This document shows positions 61,132 to 64,000 of a DNA stretch of 64,000 nt, in pieces (position 1 is the stretch's first letter; each line of letters begins with the position of its first letter). The DNA comes from Flavipsychrobacter sp964588295 (GTDB lineage: Bacteria > Bacteroidota > Bacteroidia > Chitinophagales > Chitinophagaceae). The notes below the pieces were generated by a model. It was not told the origin of the DNA, ran no database searches, and saw nothing but the letters and a program-made list of their open reading frames with translations. The stretch lies in contig CAZPOT010000001.1 of NCBI GenBank assembly GCA_964588295.1, positions 310,001 through 374,000 on the forward strand, read 5' to 3'. The position numbers and the translations under genes are program-made.

Positions 61132-63408
61132 TTGAAAACTCAACCCCAGCAACCGCAAAAAAGCAGGATGAAGCGCTCTGTGCGCATCTTGTGGCGTTCA
61201 TTTATAGCATTCCTTGTCATTTTCATACTGCTGATAGTAGGTATAGACCAGGGCCTTGTAGGCTATATGCCCTCTATGATAGAGCTGGAAAACCCGCAGA
61301 GCGCACTGTCATCAGACGTGTATGCGCAGGACGGCACTATACTGGGCCGGTACTATATACAGGATCGCAGTAATTGCAAATACACTGATATTTCTCCTAA
61401 TATTATTAATGCCCTGCTGGCTACGGAAGATGCCCGTTTCTTCGATCACTCCGGTATAGACCCGATAGCTACTGTGGCTATCCCTGTTTATGCCCTGATA
61501 CACAAAAAGCGCGGTTCATCTACCATCACTCAACAGTTGGCCAAAAACCTGTTTGGCCGCGAGCATAAGAGCAGTTTCCTGATGCCGCTGGTGAAGCTGA
61601 AAGAGTGGGTATTGGCCGTAAAACTGGAGCGCAACCTAACTAAAAACGAGCTCATCACCCTGTACCTGAACATCGTTCCGTTTGGCGATAATGTGTTCGG
61701 CATACGGAATGCATCGCTCACCTTTTATAATAAAACACCGGATAAGGTAACTGTAGACGAAGCCGCCGTACTGGTAGGTATGCTGAAAGGTAATACCATG
61801 TATAACCCACGCAAAAACCCGGAAAATGCCAAAAACCGCCGCAACGTGGTGCTGGACCAGATGGTGAAATACGGTTACCTGACAGAAGGCCAGGCCGACA
61901 AATACAAAGACACTACCACCCCGCTCGACTATCATAAGATCGACTACCACGATGGTATAGCCCCCTACTTCAGGCAGGTGCTGGAAAACCAGGTGCGTAC
62001 CGTGCTAAAGGATCTGAAAAAGCCTGATGGCACCCCTTACGACCTGTATAAAGATGGCCTGAAGATATACACAACTATAGATGTGCGCATGCAGCGCTAT
62101 GCAGAAGAAGCAATGCAGGAACATCTTACCCAGTTGCAGCAGCAGTTTATAGCGCAGAATGGCTACCGGGACGGTAAAATATGGGACAAAGGCAAGGGCA
62201 GCAATGTGCAGAATATCCTGAACAATAGCATAAAGGCATCGGATAGGTACCAGAACTACCGCGACATGAACATGACCGAGAAACAGGCCCTGGCCATGAT
62301 GAACAAGCCTACTAAAATGCGTGTGTTTGCCTGGAATAAGCTGCATTATAAAGATACTACCATCAGTCCGATAGACTCCATCAAGTACATGAAGACCTTC
62401 CTGCAGAGTGGCTTTATGGCTATGGACCCATATACCGGCGAGGTAAAGGCATGGGTAGGCGGTATAGACCACAACTTCTTCCAGTACGATCACGTTAACA
62501 TCAACACCAAGCGCCAGGTAGGTTCTACCATCAAACCACTGCTGTACAGCTTTGCGGTAGACAATGGCTTTTCACCATGCGGTATTGTGCAGACAACCCC
62601 GCAGAGCTTCCCTACCAAGGCCAACTACGATGCACAGAACGGCGAAGTGTATGGCGATGTGCCTATGAAGTATGCACTGGCGCTTTCACTGAACAATGCC
62701 GCCCTGTATATCTTAAAGCAGGTAGGCATAGATGCATTTGTAGACTTCGTGCATAAATGCAATATCACCAGTCGGCTGGATAAAGTACCATCCGTAGCAC
62801 TGGGTGTGTCAGACATATCCCTTTACGAAATGATGGGCGCTTACAGTATGTTCCCGGGTGGAGGTACCAATACGCAGCCTTATTTTATGGTACGCATAGA
62901 AGACAAGAATGGTATGCTTATCAAGAATTTTGCACCCGTACAGAAAGAGGTGATCAACCCGATTACTGCCTTTAAAATGGTGACCATGATGAAGGGAGTT
63001 GTGAATTTTGGTACCGGTGGCCGTATACGTCATCGCTACGGGCTGATGAATGATATTGCAGGTAAAACAGGTACCACTAACAACCAGGCCGATGCGTGGT
63101 TCATTGGCTACACCCCGCAATTGCTGGCCGGCGTATGGGTAGGTTGCGACGACCGCGAATTCCGTTTCCGCAGCGAGGCTCTGGGCCAGGGTGCAGCGGC
63201 AGCATTACCTATATGGGCATACTTTATGCGTCGTGTTTATGCCGATAAAAACCTGAACATTAATCCTAAAGCTACCTTCCGTGCACCCGAAGGCTTTGAA
63301 GACTGCGGCGGTGGTGGCGGTGAAGACAAGATAAACGGCGATAAAGAAGTAGAGGAAAAGAGCGGAGGAGAAAAAACGCCGGATACTACCCCGGAGGATG
63401 AGATATAA
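61132..63408 (+). CDS. Class A penicillin-binding protein (glycosyltransferase-transpeptidase)
   Basis: A 758-residue bifunctional peptidoglycan synthase, PBP1A-like. One membrane anchor (about residues 22-38), a GT51 glycosyltransferase with catalytic Glu99 (LLATEDARFFDHSG) and the blocks RGSSTITQQLAKNLFGR and ERNLTKNELITLYLN, then a transpeptidase with Ser465-Thr-Ile-Lys468 (VGSTIKPLLYS), Ser519-Leu-Asn521 and Lys645-Thr-Gly647 (GKTGTTNNQADAWFIGYTP). The tail is Gly/Glu/Lys-rich and low in complexity. The start at TTG 61132 gives MKTQPQQPQKSRMKRSVRIL; ATG at 61168 (MKRSVRIL) is an equally plausible start. No terminator was seen before the next gene. Confidence 0.93.
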   Translation: MKTQPQQPQKSRMKRSVRILWRSFIAFLVIFILLIVGIDQGLVGYMPSMIELENPQSALSSDVYAQDGTILGRYYIQDRSNCKYTDISPNIINALLATEDARFFDHSGIDPIATVAIPVYALIHKKRGSSTITQQLAKNLFGREHKSSFLMPLVKLKEWVLAVKLERNLTKNELITLYLNIVPFGDNVFGIRNASLTFYNKTPDKVTVDEAAVLVGMLKGNTMYNPRKNPENAKNRRNVVLDQMVKYGYLTEGQADKYKDTTTPLDYHKIDYHDGIAPYFRQVLENQVRTVLKDLKKPDGTPYDLYKDGLKIYTTIDVRMQRYAEEAMQEHLTQLQQQFIAQNGYRDGKIWDKGKGSNVQNILNNSIKASDRYQNYRDMNMTEKQALAMMNKPTKMRVFAWNKLHYKDTTISPIDSIKYMKTFLQSGFMAMDPYTGEVKAWVGGIDHNFFQYDHVNINTKRQVGSTIKPLLYSFAVDNGFSPCGIVQTTPQSFPTKANYDAQNGEVYGDVPMKYALALSLNNAALYILKQVGIDAFVDFVHKCNITSRLDKVPSVALGVSDISLYEMMGAYSMFPGGGTNTQPYFMVRIEDKNGMLIKNFAPVQKEVINPITAFKMVTMMKGVVNFGTGGRIRHRYGLMNDIAGKTGTTNNQADAWFIGYTPQLLAGVWVGCDDREFRFRSEALGQGAAAALPIWAYFMRRVYADKNLNINPKATFRAPEGFEDCGGGGGEDKINGDKEVEEKSGGEKTPDTTPEDEI

Positions 63409-63420
63409 ACTTGTTTGTTT

Positions 63421-64000
63421 ATGCCTCTACACCATTATTTACCGGCCGCATATATTGGGCAATTCTCAACCGTATCTACTGGGAAAAGTAGAAATCGCAA
63501 AATATTCGTAGGAGATAAGACTGCCATGTCTATATTTGAATCTACCCCTAAGAATATATGCGCTGAAATTGACTTTTACAAACTTTACAATGATTCCGAC
63601 TTTAATCAAATAGATGAATTGTGGAAAGGCTATGAATCAGATTTGCCTGGCGCTATAGATGCTTTAGTCAATCAGACAATTGACGCATATAGCTGGGCAA
63701 ATATCTTAGTCCCTTTTGTTACCTGTTTAATGGTTAGAACTCCTGACTTCAACGACAGGTTTGAAAAAAGGATTGACTCTTTTGGTGCAAGGAATTTCAA
63801 CGACAATGATAACACAAACAAATCAAGAATTTTAGAAATTCAGCGATTAATAGGGCAATTAACGATAGCAGAATGGCGGGTTTGTTCAGTCTTAGATACC
63901 ACAGAATATCTTATTGGAAATGACATTGGCTATTGCTACTTTTTGGATAATGTTCAATCTTTAGGCATAGCAATCCCGTTAAACAAATCTCACATACTTC
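63421..64000 (+). CDS. Truncated gene, possibly DUF4238 family
   Basis: An open frame from ATG 63421 (MPLHHYLPAAYIGQFSTVST) continues without stop to the window's end, 193 codons. The opening H-x-Y-L-P-x-x-Y-I-x-x-F resembles the start of DUF4238 proteins (qHyvPqfYL..F), and GKSRNRKIFVGDK follows; the family's function is unknown. A shorter version would start at ATG 63526 (MSIFEST). Base composition differs sharply from the preceding gene: two sample 60-base lines (63541-63660) contain 35 percent G+C each, against 52 percent in a sample line of the PBP gene (63181-63240). This suggests recent acquisition. Confidence 0.6.
   Translation, partial: MPLHHYLPAAYIGQFSTVSTGKSRNRKIFVGDKTAMSIFESTPKNICAEIDFYKLYNDSDFNQIDELWKGYESDLPGAIDALVNQTIDAYSWANILVPFVTCLMVRTPDFNDRFEKRIDSFGARNFNDNDNTNKSRILEIQRLIGQLTIAEWRVCSVLDTTEYLIGNDIGYCYFLDNVQSLGIAIPLNKSHIL

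Noticed and set aside
1..64000. tRNA, rRNA, insertion sequence or riboswitch
   Set aside because: No cloverleaf, rRNA core, transposase or known aptamer pattern was recognised on either strand; a covariance-model search could still find something small.

Overview
The window looks like chromosomal DNA of a Bacteroidota member, probably from or near the family Chitinophagaceae. The signs are: type IX secretion (T9SS) C-terminal sorting domains on several secreted Ig-like proteins; promoter -7 boxes of the TAnnTTTG type; atpD-atpC standing apart from the other ATP synthase genes; a Bacteroidota-type PurM; DUF4294; and very large multi-PAS kinases. No rRNA, tRNA, insertion sequence, prophage or CRISPR array was seen. 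One run of 100 N (42513-42612) marks an assembly gap inside a repeat. All calls come from reading the sequence; no database was searched.

Layout. 1-3.2 kb: hybrid histidine kinase running off the left edge. 3.3-9.8 kb: metabolic and RNA-modification genes (thioesterase, VOC protein, aspartate ammonia-lyase, RluE-type pseudouridine synthase, serine hydrolase, AlkB-like dioxygenase, THUMP methyltransferase). 9.8-17.3 kb: a minus-strand signalling operon in the order TPR kinase, nine-PAS kinase, response regulator, small unknown protein. 17.6-19.5 kb: atpD and atpC. 19.6-21.8 kb: three tandem outer-membrane-type paralogues. 22.2-24.7 kb: MBL hydrolase, ParA, ParB. 25-26.8 kb: cysteine-cluster protein, KTSC-like protein, lipase. 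26.9-33.5 kb: three tandem Ig-like T9SS proteins. 34-35.2 kb: RluF-type enzyme. 35.3-37.5 kb: a second triplet of beta-barrel-like paralogues. 37.5-40.8 kb: PurM and a membrane-anchored nucleotide-sugar dehydratase. 41-41.8 kb: response regulator plus Hpt protein. 42-44.8 kb: RluB-type enzyme with a 20-residue repeat tail, then an esterase. 45-50.9 kb: XerD and a 1609-residue T9SS protein. 51-55.2 kb: AroQ, a T9SS propeller-like protein, Fmt, an NAD(P)-binding protein. 55.3-57.5 kb: small membrane protein, DUF1543, DUF4294. 57.7-63.4 kb: lipoprotein, DCC protein, transglutaminase-like membrane protein, class A penicillin-binding protein. 63.4 kb to the end: an AT-rich truncated gene, possibly DUF4238.

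The coding content is mostly housekeeping mixed with cell-surface and sensory genes. The less ordinary structure lies between the genes. Degenerate tandem arrays with 7- or 8-base units sit in many spacers and have unit counts of about 4, 5 or 10; one fills the atpD-atpC spacer. Two elements near 56.4 and 56.8 kb are built from CGTACCNNN nonamers facing inverted GGTACG nonamers. Two clusters of small REP-like hairpins also occur. Three families of secreted or outer-membrane proteins are each present as tandem triplets.
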